A DNA stretch of 32,882 nucleotides from Clostridia bacterium (lineage in GTDB: Bacteria > Bacillota > Clostridia > Oscillospirales > CAG-272), in NCBI GenBank assembly GCA_017452665.1, contig JAFTLZ010000056.1:1-32882 (forward strand), read 5' to 3'. This document shows positions 31,098 through 32,882 of the stretch, in pieces; the stretch's first letter is position 1; every line of letters begins with the position of its first letter. A model generated the notes under the pieces. The model had not been told where the DNA came from, did no database searches, and worked only from the letters and a program-made list of their open reading frames with translations. The position numbers and the translations under genes are program-made.

Positions 31098-32123
31098 ATG
31101 AAAAAAACAATTTGTCTGTGTACTTGTATTCTCCTGCTGACGGGGGTACTGCTCCTGTTTGCCCAGGCGCTCCTGATGCCAAAGTATATGAGCACCTCAC
31201 GCGAGGGTGCGCTGATCGGAGAATATTACGCCAACGCCTCAAACAATGACGTCATCTTCATCGGTGATTGCGAGGTCTACGAATCCTTTACGCCCCCCAC
31301 GCTGTGGGAGGAGTACGGAATCACCTCCTACATCCGCGGCAGCGCCCAACAGCTGATCTGGCAATCCTACTACCTGCTGGAGGAGACCTTCACTTACGAA
31401 AGCCCAAAGGTCGTGGTGTTCAACGTGCTGTCGGTCAAATACGGCGAGCCGCAAAACGAGGCGTACAACCGCATGACGCTGGACGGAATGTGTTGGTCGT
31501 CCTCAAAAATCAATGCCATCCAAGCCTCTATGACCGAGGACGAGGACTTTTTGTCCTACGTTTTTCCACTGCTGCGCTATCATAGCCGATGGAGCGAGAT
31601 CGCCGCAGAGGATTTTCGGTATCTCCTCTCGCGCGACATCGTGTCGCACAACGGCTATCTGATGCAAACGGGTGTCAAGCCCATGACCGAAACGAGCAAG
31701 GGCTTTGCGCTTGCAGATTACACGCTGCCCGCCGTTTGTATGGAATATTTGGAAAAGATGCGCGTCCTGTGTAAGGAAAACGGCGCCGAGCTGGTGCTGA
31801 TCAAGGCGCCCACCAACAACTGGAAGTACTACTGGTACGACGAATGGGATGTGCAAATTGCAGATTACGCAACAACACATGATGTAGACTATTACAACTT
31901 TATCCCGCTTGCTGAGGAGATCGGCATTGATTGGAGCACCGACACCTACGATGCGGGCGTGCACCTGAACGTTTACGGCGCCGAAAAGCTGACCTCCTAT
32001 TTCGGGCAGATTCTTTCCGCCAACTACGGTCTGGAGGATCGGCGCACCGATGCGGAGCTGTGCCGAATCTGGGACGAAAAACTCGTAGCATATCAAAAAC
32101 AAAGAAACGGAGAAACCTCATGA
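31098..32123 (+). CDS. Membrane-anchored SGNH/DltD-like protein with Cys at the nucleophile position
   Basis: The 341-aa protein has an N-terminal signal-anchor (about 5-27) and an extracytoplasmic SGNH-like domain. The first block reads VIFIGDCEVYESFTP, where relatives have GDS or GSS, so Cys58 replaces the usual Ser. The last block is D-A-G-V-H-L-N-V-Y-G-A-E-K-L, with the His and the Gly-x-x-K of DltD-like and AlgX-like enzymes. It is probably a partner that passes or removes acyl groups on the outer face. AAGGA is 7 nt before the ATG. The next gene overlaps its stop by 4 nt (ATGA). Confidence 0.75.
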   Translation: MKKTICLCTCILLLTGVLLLFAQALLMPKYMSTSREGALIGEYYANASNNDVIFIGDCEVYESFTPPTLWEEYGITSYIRGSAQQLIWQSYYLLEETFTYESPKVVVFNVLSVKYGEPQNEAYNRMTLDGMCWSSSKINAIQASMTEDEDFLSYVFPLLRYHSRWSEIAAEDFRYLLSRDIVSHNGYLMQTGVKPMTETSKGFALADYTLPAVCMEYLEKMRVLCKENGAELVLIKAPTNNWKYYWYDEWDVQIADYATTHDVDYYNFIPLAEEIGIDWSTDTYDAGVHLNVYGAEKLTSYFGQILSANYGLEDRRTDAELCRIWDEKLVAYQKQRNGETS

Positions 32124-32620
32124 AACCCTTCAAAAAATGGCTGTGCGGATTTTTCTGCGTAGCAATCCTGCTGGCAATGGTTGCGTGCGACAGCGGAGAG
32201 AATTCCGATCATGCAAAAGACTATCTTTTTTCACACAACGGTATCACGGTCGCAATCAACGCCGAGGCAGAGCCAATCCTCACAGCACTCGGTACACCGA
32301 ATGCTTACGACGAGTCACCCTCCTGCGCGTTTGAAGGGCTGGACAAGGTCTATTCCTATGCGGGCTTCCGCATCCAGACCTATCCGCTCAACGGTAAGGA
32401 TTACATCTACATGGTGTATATTGAGGACGATTCGGTTGCGCTCACGCAGGAGGGCATCCGCGTCGGAGACAGCCGCGCTACCGTGATCGAAGCGTATGGG
32501 GAAGCCGACACCGCAACCTCCACCGCGCTGATCTACCGGGGCAAAGGCATGACGCTCGAATTTTTGCTGACCGCCAACGGTACCGTCAGCACCATCAAAT
32601 ACGTCCGCACCGAAGATTAA
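32120..32620 (+). CDS. Small putative lipoprotein
   Basis: The 166-aa protein has a type II signal (KKWLCGFFCVAILLAMVAC, lipidated Cys at about 23, with Met at -3, which is less common). The mature part has a repeated G..V....D.E..L..LG.P..Y..SPSC-type fold (about 35-85) with G.R.GDS...V...YG.A (about 115-132), as in small beta-sandwich surface proteins of unknown role. Its start overlaps the SGNH-like gene stop, so it probably works with the acyl-transfer machinery at the outer membrane face. I do not recognise a named family. Confidence 0.7.
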   Translation: MKPFKKWLCGFFCVAILLAMVACDSGENSDHAKDYLFSHNGITVAINAEAEPILTALGTPNAYDESPSCAFEGLDKVYSYAGFRIQTYPLNGKDYIYMVYIEDDSVALTQEGIRVGDSRATVIEAYGEADTATSTALIYRGKGMTLEFLLTANGTVSTIKYVRTED

Positions 32621-32660
32621 CTGTTTTTGAAAAAGGACGCGGTTAGGGATGCGTTTTTGT

Positions 32661-32862
32661 GGGGGACTTTTGAAAAAGTCCCCCACGCCCCCCAAAACTT
32701 TAACAACAATTTATAAGATAGGCGAGGTAGGGAAGTCCCTGCCTCGCAGACTGTAGACAAAACAACCGGCTTTCGTCAGTTTGACGAAAAGTTTTGGTCG
32801 AGCTTTTTCAAAAGCTCGCGCAGTGGAGGGCGCGGAGCCCTCCTCGCCCTCCGCAGAGGGCG
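32661..32862. repeat. Tandem hairpin cluster at the right edge (second repeat family)
   Basis: Six stem-loops follow one another: 32661-32684 (GGGGGACTTTT/AAAAGTCCCCC), 32722-32747 (GCGAGGTAGGGA/TCCCTGCCTCGC, one wobble), 32771-32789 (TTTCGTCA/TGACGAAA), 32799-32818 (CGAGCTTTT/AAAAGCTCG), 32825-32843 (GGAGGGC/GCCCTCC) and 32845-32862 (CGCCCTC/GAGGGCG). The first one, 41 nt past the lipoprotein stop, can end the acyl-transfer operon. The first segment is related to 10276-10330. The element may run past the window end. Confidence 0.75.
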
Positions 32863-32882
32863 AAATAGCCTCTTTATGGCGC

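Overview
The window reads as a chromosomal segment of a Gram-positive, probably spore-forming anaerobe of the Clostridia (my guess is a gut member of the Oscillospirales/Christensenellales type). The basis is a T-box leader, a FakA/FakB pair, a MarR-type regulator, PerR with rubrerythrin, a SpoIID-like protein with peptidoglycan-binding repeats, a glycyl-radical enzyme with its activase, a DltB-like acyl-transfer operon, strong AGGAGG ribosome sites and many near-consensus sigma-A promoters. GC is roughly balanced in genes and AT-rich between them. I see no rRNA, tRNA, CRISPR array, insertion sequence or prophage.

Layout. 1-2494 (-): three spore/cell-wall genes. 2704-4592 (+): NusG-II protein, Gx transporter and ApbE, a likely extracytoplasmic flavin/electron-transfer set. 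4815-8035 (-): marR-fakB-fakA, exogenous fatty-acid use, with a palindrome over the promoter. 8251-9822 (-): sodium:solute symporter behind a T-box riboswitch (9865-10133). 10411-15762 (+): a three-gene operon of a TerB-N/TerB-C protein, a BrxD-like P-loop ATPase and a BrxHI/Lhr-like helicase, a probable DNA-processing or defence module standing alone without the rest of BREX. 15905-20783 (+): an atypical short glycyl-radical enzyme, its radical-SAM activase and a GH36 raffinose-synthase/alpha-galactosidase-like protein. 21014-22075 (-): perR-rubrerythrin. 22197-22913 (-): pnuC with a structured leader. 23105-24612 (-): SGNH hydrolase and metallo-hydrolase. 24729-27548 (-): enolase-superfamily dehydratase, GH16 and SDR, divergent from an AraC regulator (27713-28528 +), a sugar-catabolic locus. 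28631-32620 (+): acyl carrier protein, MBOAT, CrtO-like acyltransferase, SGNH-like protein with Cys at the nucleophile position, and a lipoprotein.

Two families of multi-hairpin intergenic repeats stand out. One is a ~200-bp element of five consecutive stem-loops that fills two convergent-gene gaps in opposite orientation (4603-4804 and 20797-20999, about 95% identical by hand alignment), with a partial copy at the left edge (1-77) and a diverged single hairpin at 15794-15832. The other is a hairpin cluster at the right edge (32661-32862) whose first part recurs, diverged and inverted, at 10276-10330.

Most promising for follow-up: the glycyl-radical operon (RIWGW in place of the usual RVxGY signature, ACWE in place of GCVE, a reduced Cys cluster in the activase, and a GH36 partner), the TerB/ATPase/helicase operon, the pnuC leader, and the five-hairpin repeat.
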